DNA from: Betaproteobacteria bacterium
GTDB lineage: Bacteria; Pseudomonadota; Gammaproteobacteria; Burkholderiales; Burkholderiaceae_C
Assembly: GCA_005884255.1 (NCBI GenBank)
Contig: VBDL01000011.1
Coordinates: 1-12,231 of the forward strand
Length of the DNA: 12,231 nt
Direction of reading: 5' to 3'
Under the pieces are notes generated by a model, which worked only from the letters and a program-made list of their open reading frames with translations, had not been told where the DNA came from and did no database searches. How positions within the stretch are numbered: the stretch's first letter is position 1; each line of letters begins with the position of its first letter. Positions 4,511-12,131 of this stretch are shown here, in pieces. A program made the position numbers and the translations under genes.

Positions 4511-7452
4511 ATGCTGCTTACGCGCAAGACAGATCCAGGCGCTGTCGCTTCGTCGAGCCTGGTGGCGAGCCTCGCGCGCGGCGTGTCGCGCACGATCCCG
4601 ACGATGGACCGCCGCGCCTTCCTGCGCCGCTCCGGGCTCGGTGTCGGTGTCGGCCTCGCGGCCACGCAACTCACGCTGGTGAAGAAGGCGCAAGCCGCCG
4701 ACAGCAACGCGCCCGCCCCGTGTGCGGCCACTGCTCGGTGGGCTGCGCGATCGACGCGGTGGTCGAGAACGGCGTGTGGGTGCGCCAGGAGCCGGTGTTC
4801 GATTCGCCGATCAACCTCGGCGCGCATTGCGCCAAGGGGGCCGCGGTGCGCGAGCACGGCCATGGCGAGTTCCGCCTGAAGTACCCGATGAAGCTCGTCA
4901 ACGGCAAGTACGAGCGCATCTCGTGGGACCAGGCGCTCAACGAGGTGAGCGCGAAGATGCTCGATCTGCGCAAGCAGAGCGGTGTCGACTCGATCTTCAT
5001 CGTCGGCTCGTCGAAGCACAGCAACGAGCAGGCGTACCTCTTGCGCAAGTGGATGACGCTGTGGGGCAGCAACAACTGCGACCACCAGGCGCGCATCTGC
5101 CACTCGACCACCGTCGCCGGCGTCGCCAACACCTGGGGCTACGGCGCGATGACGAACTCGTACAACGACATGCAGAACTCGAAGGCTGCGTTGTACATCG
5201 GCTCGAACGCCGCCGAGGCGCACCCGGTGTCGATGCTGCACATGCTGCATGCCAAGGAGACCGGCTGCAAGATGATCGTCGTCGACCCGCGCTTCACGCG
5301 CACGGCGGCGAAGGCTGATGAATACGTGCGCCTGCGCTCGGGCACCGACATCGCGTTCATCTTCGGCATGCTGCACCACATCTTCAAGAACGGCTGGGAA
5401 GACAAGCAGTTCATCGCCGACCGCGTCTACGGCATGGACAAGGTGCGCGACGAGGTGATGGCGAAGTGGACGCCGGACAAGGTGCAGGAGGTCTGCGGCG
5501 TCGACGAGGCCACGGTGCTGAAGGTCGCCGAGATCATGGCGAAGAACCGGCCGAGCACCATCGTCTGGTGCATGGGGCAGACGCAGCACACCATCGGCAA
5601 TGCGATCGTGCGTGCGTCGTGCATCCTGCAACTGGCGCTGGGCAACATCGGCGTTTCCGGCGGCGGCGCGAACATCTTCCGCGGCCACGACAACGTGCAG
5701 GGCGCCACCGACGTCGGCCCCAACCCCGACTCGCTGCCCGGCTACTACGGCCTGGCCGAAGGCGCGTTCAAGCACTTCGCCAAGGCCTGGAACGTCGACT
5801 TCGAGTGGATCAAGAAGCAGTACGCGCCGGGCATGATGGCCAAGCCCGGCATGACGGTGTCGCGCTGGATCGACGGCGTGCTCGAGAAGAACGAGCTGAT
5901 CGACCAGGACAGCAACCTGCGAGGCCTCTTCTTCTGGGGCCATGCGCCGAACTCGCAGACGCGCGGGCTCGAGATGAAGAAGGCGATGGACAAGCTCGAC
6001 CTGCTCGTCGTCATCGACCCCTTCCCGTCGGCCACCGCGGCGATGGCGGCGATGCCTGGCAAGCCGGAAGACCTGAACCCCAACCGCGCGGTCTACCTGC
6101 TGCCCGCGTGCACGCAGTTCGAGACCAGCGGCTCATGCACCGCGAGCAACCGCTCGCTGCAATGGCGCGAGAAGGTCATCGACCCGCTGTGGGAATCGCG
6201 CTCGGATCAGATGATCATGTACCAGCTCGCGCAGAAGCTCGGCTTCGGCAACGAGCTGGTGAAGAACTACAAGCTGCAGAAGATCAAGGGCCTCGACGAA
6301 CCGCTGCCCGACGACATCCTGCGCGAGATCAACCGCAGTGTGTGGACCATCGGCTACACCGGCCAGAGCCCCGAGCGGCTGCAGGCGCACATGCGCAACA
6401 TGAACGTGTTCGACGTGAAGACGCTCAAGGCCAAGGGCGGCGTCGACAAGGCCACCGGCTACTCGCTCGACGGCGACTACTTCGGCCTGCCGTGGCCGTG
6501 CTACGGCACGCCGGCGCTGAAGCACCCGGGCTCGGCGAACCTCTACGACACCAGCAAGCACGTGATGGAAGGCGGCGGCAACTTCCGCGCGAACTTCGGT
6601 GTCGAGAAGGACGGCGTCAATCTGCTGGCGGCCGACGGCTCGCACAGCAAGGGCGCCGAGCTCACCACCGGCTATCCGGAGTTCGACCACCTGCTGCTGA
6701 AGAAGCTCGGCTGGTGGGACGAGCTCACCGAAGACGAGAAGAAGGCCGCCGAAGGCAAGAACTGGAAGACCGATTCGTCGGGCGGCATCATCCGCGTGAC
6801 GATGAAGAACCACGGCTGCCACCCGTTCGGCAATGCGCGGGCGAGGGCGGTGGTGTGGAACTTCCCCGATCCGATCCCGCTGCACCGCGAGCCGCTGTTC
6901 AGCAACCGGCCGGACCTGATCGAGAAATACCCGACGCACGACGACAAGAAGGCGTTCTGGCGCCTGCCCACGCTCTACAAGTCGGTGCAGGAAAAGAACA
7001 AGGACATCGGCAAGACCTTCCCGCTGATCATGACCAGCGGGCGCCTGGTCGAGTACGAAGGCGGCGGCGAGGAGACGCGCTCGAACCCGTGGCTGGCCGA
7101 GCTGCAGCAGGAGATGTTCGTCGAGATCAACCCGAAGGCGGCCAACGACCGCGGCATCCGCAACGGCGACTGGGTGTGGGTGAAGACGCCGCCGATGGTC
7201 GCGGTGCCCGAGTTCAAGGGCTTGCGCGTGAAGGCGCAGGTGACCGAGCGCGTCGCGCCCGACACCGTGTTCCTGCCCTTCCACTTCTCGGGCCGCTGGG
7301 GCGGCGTCGATCTCGCGCCGTATTACCCCGAGGGCGCCAAGCCGGTGATCCGCGGCGAGGCGATCAACACCGCCACCACCTATGGCTACGACAGCGTGAC
7401 GATGATGCAAGAGACCAAGACCACGGTGTGCCAGGTCGAGCGTGCAGCATAG
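4511..7452 (+). CDS. fdhA: Formate dehydrogenase catalytic (alpha) subunit, frameshifted near codon 69
   Basis: This is a molybdopterin oxidoreductase that oxidises formate to CO2 at a Mo/W-bis-MGD centre, predicted periplasmic. The frame opening at 4511 (AGGGGG just upstream) gives a Tat signal: MDRRAFLRRSG at about 32-42, then a hydrophobic core to QAADSN. The rest is in another frame, open from 4720 to 7452. Restoring one C in the C-run 4716-4719 joins them as NAPAPVCGHCSVGC and gives a 980-residue protein, a normal family length. In restored numbering: [4Fe-4S] ligands C72, C75, C79, C107 and the conserved K109; the catalytic block RICHSTTVAGVANTWGYG with C197 (TGC, 5098-5100) followed by H198 at the selenocysteine position of E. 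coli FdnG; and the C-terminal dinucleotide-binding domain from about 835. Everything else looks intact, so a sequencing error or a very recent mutation is likely. As read, only a truncated 122-residue peptide or a Tat-less 910-residue protein (GTG 4720) could be made. Confidence 0.93.
4714..4722 (+). other. Frameshift site in fdhA (one C apparently missing)
   Basis: The upstream frame reads GCG CCC GCC CCG TGT and then loses all family similarity, while the frame one base back reads CCC GTG TGC GGC CAC TGC. Adding one C to the run 4716-4719 yields A-P-A-P-V-C-G-H-C with no break. The bases do not form a canonical -1 slippery heptamer followed by an obvious pseudoknot, so programmed frameshifting is less likely than an indel. 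Confidence 0.8.
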
Positions 7453-7461
7453 GAGACCACG

Positions 7462-8052
7462 ATGGCTCGAATGAAGTTCATCTGCGATGCCGAGCGCTGC
7501 ATCGAGTGCAACAGCTGCACCACGGCATGCAAGGCCGAGCACGACGTGCCCTGGGGCGTGAACCGCCGGCGCGTGGTCACGCTCAACGACGGCGTGCCCG
7601 GCGAGAAGAGCATCTCGGTGGCCTGCATGCACTGCTCGGATGCGCCGTGCATTGCGGTGTGCCCGGTCGACTGCATCTACCACACCGAGGAAGGCGTGGT
7701 GCTGCACGACAAGGACGTGTGCATCGGCTGCGGCTACTGCTCGTATGCCTGCCCCTTCGGCGCGCCGCAGTTCCCGAGCAACGGCACCTTCGGCCTGCGC
7801 GGCAAGATGGACAAGTGCACCTTCTGCGCCGGCGGCCCCGAGGCCAATGGCAGTGCCGCCGAGTTCGAGAAGTACGGGCGCAACCGCCTGGCCGAAGGCA
7901 AGCTGCCGGCCTGCGCCGAGATGTGCTCGACCAAGGCGCTGCTCGGCGGTGACGGCGACGTGGTGGCCGACATCTTCCGCAACCGCGTGCTGGTGCGCGG
8001 CAAGGGCAGCGAGGTCTGGGGCTGGGGCACGGCTTACGGCAAACCCAAATGA
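7462..8052 (+). CDS. fdhB: Formate dehydrogenase iron-sulfur (beta) subunit, FDH3 type
   Basis: This 196-residue subunit passes electrons from FdhA to the membrane cytochrome b. Sixteen Cys fall in four groups for four [4Fe-4S] clusters: C13-C16-C19-C23 (CIECNSCTTAC), C55-C58-C63-C67, C87-C90-C93-C97 (CIGCGYCSYACP), and C119-C122 with C151-C155. The pairing follows the HybA/DmsB/FdnH ferredoxin-fold pattern. Unlike E. coli FdnH there is no C-terminal membrane anchor, and the length is short, as in the FDH3 beta subunits of proteobacteria. It has no signal peptide, so it presumably crosses the membrane with FdhA by Tat hitch-hiking. It starts nine bases after fdhA with AGGAG overlapping the fdhA stop, and it ends in a four-base overlap with the lipoprotein start. 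Confidence 0.95.
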   Translation: MARMKFICDAERCIECNSCTTACKAEHDVPWGVNRRRVVTLNDGVPGEKSISVACMHCSDAPCIAVCPVDCIYHTEEGVVLHDKDVCIGCGYCSYACPFGAPQFPSNGTFGLRGKMDKCTFCAGGPEANGSAAEFEKYGRNRLAEGKLPACAEMCSTKALLGGDGDVVADIFRNRVLVRGKGSEVWGWGTAYGKPK

Positions 8053-8351
8053 TGGACCACCCCCTACGGCCTTCGGCCGCCCCCTCAAGGGGGCGCCACT
8101 GGCGGACCGGCGGAGCCGGATCCGCGGTGGCCGCTTGGCTGCTTGCCTCGGCGATCGTCGCGCTGCTCGCGGCCTGCGGCGAGAAGCCGCAGAGCGCCGG
8201 CCACAAGCCCGATGCCGAACCCTGGCAGGGCGCGCAGACCGTGTACACCGCGCCCGGCTGGAAGCCCGCCGACCGCGCGAGCTGGGAGCAGCAGATCCGC
8301 AGCCGCAACCAGGGTCAGAACGAGTACGCGCGCACGCCGGTGACGCAATGA
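8049..8351 (+). CDS. Small putative lipoprotein of the FDH operon
   Basis: This encodes a 100-residue protein with a hydrophobic segment (AAWLLASAIVALLAAC, 28-43) ending in a good lipobox, L-A-A-C with C43 as the lipidated residue. The mature part, about 58 residues, is hydrophilic and ends with W77-E-Q-Q-I-R-S-R-N-Q and Q-N-E-Y-A-R, which I recall as a conserved pattern in small proteins between fdhB and fdhC in related bacteria. The function is unknown; an envelope location beside the FDH complex is expected. The ATG at 8049 overlaps the fdhB stop (ATGA) and is followed by a second ATG at 8052. The first 26 residues or so are encoded by the repeat at 8057-8130 and look unlike a normal signal n-region. 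A GTG at 8127 would give a bare hydrophobic start. The start is therefore uncertain; the lipobox and tail are secure. Confidence 0.75.
   Translation: MMDHPLRPSAAPSRGRHWRTGGAGSAVAAWLLASAIVALLAACGEKPQSAGHKPDAEPWQGAQTVYTAPGWKPADRASWEQQIRSRNQGQNEYARTPVTQ
8057..8130. repeat. Hairpin-rich GC repeat element inside the lipoprotein 5' end
   Basis: The 74-base segment is bounded by CCACC (8057-8061) and GGTGG (8126-8130) as inverted ends. It contains three perfect hairpins: CGGCC/GGCCG (8067-8071, 8075-8079), GCCCCC/GGGGGC (8079-8084, 8089-8094) around a TCAA loop, and CCGGC/GCCGG (8107-8111, 8115-8119). The CCCCCTCAAGGGGGC core resembles dispersed intergenic repeats I recall from Burkholderiales; that it is repeated in the genome is inferred, as only one copy is here. 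It differs in sequence from the element at 3171-3247. It sits in the reading frame between fdhB and the lipobox. Confidence 0.6.
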
Positions 8352-8372
8352 CCTAGACACGAGGTGCACGCC

Positions 8373-9515
8373 ATGGGGCAAAGCTCGGCGATCCTCCTGC
8401 GCTGCATGCTGGCCATGACGCTGGCCGCGCTGTGCTGCGCCGCCTCCGCGCAGCAGGCGGCTTCCGCGCCAGCGTCTGCGGCGATGAAGGGCCCGCCCGC
8501 CGGCTTCGTCGCGCCGCCGGAGCCGCAGCCGAACGAGACCAACGCGCAGCGCGCGAAGACGCAGCCGGGCAACAACGCGCCGTTCTGGCGCCAGGTGCGA
8601 CAGTCCGGCGAGAACGAGGGCTTCAGCACGCTGCCCGGCGCCGAGAAGGGCGTGCTGATCCAGCGCTTCGTGCAGTACCCCGGCTCACGCGTCACCAACG
8701 CCGGCGAGGCGTGGCGCCAGGTGCGTGACCGCTGGATCATTCCGTACGGCGGCGCGCTGCTGTTCATCGTGCTGCTCGCGCTGGCGCTGTTCTATTGGCG
8801 CAAGGGGCCGATCGGCGGCCATGAGCCCGACACCGGCCGCCAGATCGAGCGCTTCACGCCCTTCGAGCGCGCGGCGCACTGGACCAATGCGATCGCTTTC
8901 GTGCTGCTCGCGGTGTCCGGCCTCGTGATGGCTTTCGGCAAGGCGCTGCTGCTGCCGCTGATCGGCCACACGCTGTTCGGCTGGCTCACCTATGCGCTGA
9001 AGAACATCCATAACTTCGCCGGCCCGCTGTTTGCGGTGTCGCTGCTGGTGGTGATCGTCACATTCGTGCGCGACGAGATGTTCGAGAGCGCCGACTGGGC
9101 CTGGCTGCGGCGCTTCGGCGGCCTGTTCGGCGGTGCCGAGGTGCCGCCCCCGCGCTTCAATGCCGGCGAGAAGGTGCTGTTCTGGATCGGCGCGCTGGCG
9201 CTCGGCGTCGTCGTCGTCTCGTCCGGCCTCGTGCTCGACAAGCTGCTGCCCGGGCTCGACTACCTGCGCGGTGACATGCAGCTCGCGCACATGGTGCATG
9301 CCACCGCGGCCGTGCTGATGATGGCCGCCTTCCTCGGCCACATCTACATGGGCACCATCGGCATGAAGGGCGCGTACAAGGCGATGCGCCACGGCCAGGT
9401 CGACGAGGCCTGGGCCAAGGAGCACCACGCGCTGTGGTACGAGGACATCCGCGCCGGCAAGATCCCGGCGCAGCGCTCGCAGCCCGAGCCACCACCGATG
9501 ACGAGGGGCGCATGA
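8373..9515 (+). CDS. fdhC: Formate dehydrogenase cytochrome b (gamma) subunit
   Basis: This 380-residue membrane subunit takes electrons from FdhB and reduces quinone. An N-terminal signal peptide (residues 1-26, ending A-S-A before QQ) is followed by an exported region of about 90 residues rich in Ala, Pro and Gln. It includes the block QRFVQYPGSRVTNAGEAWRQ (97-116) typical of long proteobacterial gamma subunits. Five hydrophobic segments follow: about 121-142, 168-189, 213-232, 267-289 and 306-327. Candidate heme-b ligands are H169, H213, H309 and H323; the 14-residue H309-H323 spacing equals that of H155-H169 in E. coli FdnI. The ATG at 8373 has ACGAGG eight bases upstream and is preferred to the GTG at 8364, which lies in that Shine-Dalgarno. 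It lies 21 bases after the lipoprotein stop. Its own stop overlaps the next gene's start (ATGA). E. coli FdnI lacks the long N-terminal extension. Confidence 0.94.
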   Translation: MGQSSAILLRCMLAMTLAALCCAASAQQAASAPASAAMKGPPAGFVAPPEPQPNETNAQRAKTQPGNNAPFWRQVRQSGENEGFSTLPGAEKGVLIQRFVQYPGSRVTNAGEAWRQVRDRWIIPYGGALLFIVLLALALFYWRKGPIGGHEPDTGRQIERFTPFERAAHWTNAIAFVLLAVSGLVMAFGKALLLPLIGHTLFGWLTYALKNIHNFAGPLFAVSLLVVIVTFVRDEMFESADWAWLRRFGGLFGGAEVPPPRFNAGEKVLFWIGALALGVVVVSSGLVLDKLLPGLDYLRGDMQLAHMVHATAAVLMMAAFLGHIYMGTIGMKGAYKAMRHGQVDEAWAKEHHALWYEDIRAGKIPAQRSQPEPPPMTRGA

Positions 9516-9829
9516 AGACCATCCTCACGACGCTTGTCGTGTGCCTGGCCGGCGCGGCGGCGGCCAAGCTGCCGGCGCCATCCGACGAGGCCAAGGCCAA
9601 GGCCGCCGAGGCCGCGGCCAAGACCGCCTGGACCGCCAAGGTCGCCGACTACCAGGCGTGCAAAGCGATGGACAAGGTCGCCGCCGCCTACCTGGCCGAG
9701 GCGAAGAAGGCCGGCAAGGAGGTGAAGCCCACCGCGACGCCGCCGTGCGCCGACCCCGGCCCCTTCGTCTACGCGCCGTCGGCGAGCGCGCCCGCGTCTG
9801 CTGCATCGGCGGTGGCCGCGAAGAAGTAG
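9512..9829 (+). CDS. Small exported two-cysteine protein of the FDH operon
   Basis: This encodes a 105-residue protein with a Sec-type signal peptide (about 1-18, MKTILTTLVVCLAGAAAA then KLP). The mature protein is about 87 residues: an Ala/Lys-rich, probably helical stretch (24-66) and a Pro/Ala/Ser tail (82-102). It contains just two Cys, C50 (YQAC) and C79 (PPCADPG), which could form one disulfide in the periplasm. I do not recognise a named family, but similar short proteins occur after fdhC in related loci as far as I recall. The start ATG overlaps the fdhC stop by four bases, so it is translationally coupled and clearly part of the operon. A role in periplasmic FDH assembly or stability is only a guess from context. 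Low-complexity composition makes homology calls difficult. Confidence 0.75.
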   Translation: MKTILTTLVVCLAGAAAAKLPAPSDEAKAKAAEAAAKTAWTAKVADYQACKAMDKVAAAYLAEAKKAGKEVKPTATPPCADPGPFVYAPSASAPASAASAVAAKK

Positions 9830-9842
9830 TACCGTCGGGGGC

Positions 9843-10754
9843 ATGCTTCCCGAATCCGCTGATCCGCTGGCCTTCGACGCTTCACCCGACTGGACGCCGC
9901 TGCCCGATGCGCCGCGCCTGACGCAGGCGTCCGTTCAACTTCTGCGCGAGATCCACATCGTCGACGAGTACGGCGACACGCGCAGCATCAGCATCCCGGC
10001 CGAGCGGCCGCTCACCGTGTTCGTCGACAAGCGCGAGCTCGTCACCCTGATGACGCTCGGTGCCTGCCCCGAGCTGCTGGTGCTCGGCTACCTGCGCAAC
10101 CAGCGGCTGATCGGGCGCTTAAGCGATGTCGACTCGATCACCGTCGATTGGGACGTGAGCGCTGCGGCGGTGAAGACCCGTGCCGGCATCCACGACATCG
10201 AGCGCAAGACATCGCGCCGCGTCGTCACCACCGGCTGCGGCCAGGGCACGGTGTTCGGCGACGTGATGGCCAGCTTCGACGAGCTGAAGCTGCCCAGCGC
10301 CCAGCAGGCGCGCATCAAGCAGAGCACGCTCAACGGCATGCTCGAGGTCATGCGCCAGCGCAACAGCGTGCACCGCCGCGCGGGCTCGGTGCACGGCTGC
10401 GCGCTGTTCCGCGGTGCCGAGATGCTGACCTTCGTCGAGGACGTGGGCCGCCACAACGCGATCGACACCATCGCCGGCTGGATGATGCTGCACGGCGTCG
10501 ATGGCGCCGACAAGGCCTTCTACACGACGGGGCGGCTGACCAGCGAGATGGTGATGAAGGCCGCGCAGATGGGCGTGCCCATCATCGTGTCGCGCAACGG
10601 CGTCACGGCGATGGGCCACGAGCTGGCGACCAAGCTCGGGATGACGCTGTTCGGCCGCGCGGCGAACCGCCACTTCCTCTGCTACACGGGGACCGAGCGC
10701 TTCGATTCGGAACCCGAGCCTCAGCGCCCGCCGGTGCGCGTCGTGTCGGGTTGA
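9843..10754 (+). CDS. fdhD: Formate dehydrogenase accessory sulfurtransferase FdhD
   Basis: FdhD (303 residues, cytoplasmic) passes sulfur from a cysteine desulfurase (IscS in E. coli) to the Mo-bis-MGD cofactor, forming the sulfido ligand without which FDH is inactive. Visible family motifs: RPLTVFVDKRELVTLMTLG (55-73), G-C132-G-Q-G-T in the sulfur-transfer loop (131-136), VHGCALF (183-189), FVEDVGRHNAID (197-208) and TGRLTSEMVMKAAQMGVPII (229-248) with SRNGVT following. E. coli FdhD has C-x-x-C in the loop; here only C132 is present and the partner position is Gly. C75 and C186 lie elsewhere. The ATG at 9843 follows the small exported protein by 13 bases with a GGGGG run at 9836-9840 as ribosome site. 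It is the last gene of the rightward operon. The C-terminal tail after about 286 is Pro/Glu-rich. Confidence 0.95.
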   Translation: MLPESADPLAFDASPDWTPLPDAPRLTQASVQLLREIHIVDEYGDTRSISIPAERPLTVFVDKRELVTLMTLGACPELLVLGYLRNQRLIGRLSDVDSITVDWDVSAAAVKTRAGIHDIERKTSRRVVTTGCGQGTVFGDVMASFDELKLPSAQQARIKQSTLNGMLEVMRQRNSVHRRAGSVHGCALFRGAEMLTFVEDVGRHNAIDTIAGWMMLHGVDGADKAFYTTGRLTSEMVMKAAQMGVPIIVSRNGVTAMGHELATKLGMTLFGRAANRHFLCYTGTERFDSEPEPQRPPVRVVSG

Positions 10755-10762
10755 TTCGTAGG

Positions 10763-10778
10763 GTGGGCTTCAGCCCAC
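10763..10778. terminator. Candidate bidirectional terminator hairpin between fdhD and moeA
   Basis: GTGGGC (10763-10768) and GCCCAC (10773-10778) form a perfect 6-base stem around TTCA in the 31-base gap between the convergent fdhD and moeA stops. There is no T-run on either side, so it is not a textbook intrinsic terminator. The word GTAGGGTGGGCTTCAGCCCA is also a common dispersed intergenic motif in GC-rich proteobacteria, so it may be a repeat rather than a dedicated terminator. Position between convergent genes favours a 3'-end role. Confidence 0.5.
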
Positions 10779-10785
10779 GCGGCGC

Positions 10786-12063
10786 TCACACGAGTCCATC
10801 GAAGAGCCACACGTCGACGAGCTCGCCCGCCGCCACCGAGCCTTGCTCGTGGCCGAGCACGAGCAGCGCATTGGCCTCGCTCATGCTGCGCAGGATGCCC
10901 GCGCCTTGCGATCCGGTGAGGCGCACCTCGAAGCCGCCGCCCACGGCCGGCGCGACGATCGCGCGCTGGAACTCGGTGCGCCCCGGGCGCTTGCGGATCG
11001 CAGTCGCGCAGCGCGCCTGCAGCACCGGCAGCGGCTCAGGTGTTGCGCCGGCCAGCGCGATCAGCGCGTCGCGCGCGAACACGTAGAAGGTGACCAGCGC
11101 CGCCACCGGGTTGCCCGGCAGCGCGAACATCCACAGCGGCTTGTCGGTGCCGCCGAGGGCGCCGAACGCGAACGGCCGCCCCGGGCGCATCGCGATCTTC
11201 CAGAACGCGACTTCGCCGAGCTGCGCCAGCACGTCACGCGTGTAGTCCGCATCGCCGGCGCTGACGCCGCCACTGGTGAGTACGGCATCGGCCTGCTGCA
11301 CGCTCGCCTGCTGCAGCGCGGCCTGCAAGGCCTGGGGATCGTCGCGCACCAGGCCGAGGTCGACGACCTCCATGCCCAGCCGCTGCAGCGCGCCCATCAG
11401 GCTGAAGCGGTTGCTGTCGTAGACACAGCCGGGCCTCAGCGCCTCGCCCAAGGTGCAGATCTCGTTGCCGGTGGAAAACAGCGCCACGCGCAGCCGGCGC
11501 TTCACACGCACCTGCTCGATGCCGAGTGACGCGATCAGCCCGAGGTCGGCGGGCCGCAGCAGGCGGCCGCTGCGCAGCGCCGGGTGGTCACGCTTCAGGT
11601 CTTCGCCGCGGCGACGGCGGTTCTCGCCGGGCTTCAGCACACGCGGCTCGATGCGCACCTGCGCGCCCTCATTGAGCACCTGGCACAGCTCCAGCGGCAC
11701 CACGGTGTCGGCGCCCGCCGGCATCACGGCGCCGGTCATGATGCGCACGCAGTGGCCCGGTTGCACGGTGATCGGGCTCGCATCGCCGGCCATCACGGTG
11801 CCCGCGGCGCGCAGCTCCAGCGCAGCATCGGCGCGCAGCGCAGCGCCATCGAAGGCATAGCCGTCCACCGCCGAGTTGTCGTGCGCGGGGACATCGATCG
11901 GCGAGATCACGTCGGCCGCCAGCACGCGGCCGAGCGCCTGCACCAGTGGGACCTCTTCATCGCCGGCAATCGGCTGCAGCCGCGCGGCGATGGCGGCGCG
12001 CGCTTGCGCAACGCTCAGCTTCTCGTCGTTGGCGGCCAGCGGGGAGGGACCGAGATCGGACAT
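10786..12063 (-). CDS. moeA: Molybdopterin molybdenumtransferase MoeA
   Basis: MoeA (425 residues, a normal length, cytoplasmic) inserts molybdate, or in related systems tungstate, into adenylated molybdopterin. Family motifs in order: HDNSAVDGYAFDG (61-73), GAVMPAGADTVVP (111-123), KPGENRRRRGEDL (144-156), FSTGNEI (196-202), GCVYDSN (212-218), TSGGVSAGDADYTRDVL (263-279) with the metal-site Asp, AMRPGRPFAFG (291-301), and LPGNPVAALVTF (315-326). The C-terminal domain IV has GSQGAGILRSMSEANAL (384-400). The open frame extends upstream to 12213, but the ATG at 12063 gives the usual N-terminus and leaves a 68-base divergent gap to the next gene. It converges on fdhD and is divergent from a probable tungstate/molybdate permease, which fits metal-cofactor supply to FDH. 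Confidence 0.96.
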   Translation of the reverse strand: MSDLGPSPLAANDEKLSVAQARAAIAARLQPIAGDEEVPLVQALGRVLAADVISPIDVPAHDNSAVDGYAFDGAALRADAALELRAAGTVMAGDASPITVQPGHCVRIMTGAVMPAGADTVVPLELCQVLNEGAQVRIEPRVLKPGENRRRRGEDLKRDHPALRSGRLLRPADLGLIASLGIEQVRVKRRLRVALFSTGNEICTLGEALRPGCVYDSNRFSLMGALQRLGMEVVDLGLVRDDPQALQAALQQASVQQADAVLTSGGVSAGDADYTRDVLAQLGEVAFWKIAMRPGRPFAFGALGGTDKPLWMFALPGNPVAALVTFYVFARDALIALAGATPEPLPVLQARCATAIRKRPGRTEFQRAIVAPAVGGGFEVRLTGSQGAGILRSMSEANALLVLGHEQGSVAAGELVDVWLFDGLV

Positions 12064-12131
12064 GGCGTGATTTTGCCTATGCAACGGCCAGCATATCGCC
12101 AGTCGCTGCCGCAAGACGAGAATGGCAGGCG
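12064..12131. promoter_or_regulatory. Divergent gap between moeA and the ABC permease gene
   Basis: These 68 bases must hold the moeA promoter and the ribosome site, and perhaps a promoter, for the permease. I see AGG (12127-12129) close before the permease ATG and weak -10-like words (TATGCT on the minus strand), but no convincing -35/-10 pair and no ModE-like palindrome. The call is based on position only. Confidence 0.3.

Noticed and set aside
4705..4725. Programmed -1 ribosomal frameshifting in fdhA
   Set aside because: There is no canonical X-XXY-YYZ slippery heptamer and no evident downstream pseudoknot, and a 122-residue alternative product has no known role. A one-base indel explains the data more simply.
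5098..5100. Selenocysteine at the FDH active site
   Set aside because: The codon is TGC, so the enzyme is a Cys-type FDH; no in-frame TGA occurs in the catalytic block.
4387..5943. A 518-codon minus-strand frame opposite fdhA
   Set aside because: Its His/Val/Asp-rich composition mirrors the codon pattern of fdhA on the other strand and no family motif is visible.
5466..7952. An 828-codon plus-strand frame overlapping fdhA and fdhB
   Set aside because: It is Arg/Gly/Ala-biased and runs across the real fdhA/fdhB boundary, so it is a shadow of the true frame.
6133..8088. A 651-codon minus-strand frame opposite fdhA/fdhB
   Set aside because: Antisense shadow; the plus strand carries well-defined FDH genes with Shine-Dalgarno signals over the same region.
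3171..8130. CRISPR or tandem array from the two hairpin-rich elements
   Set aside because: The two elements differ in sequence, lie about 5 kb apart and have no regular spacer structure.
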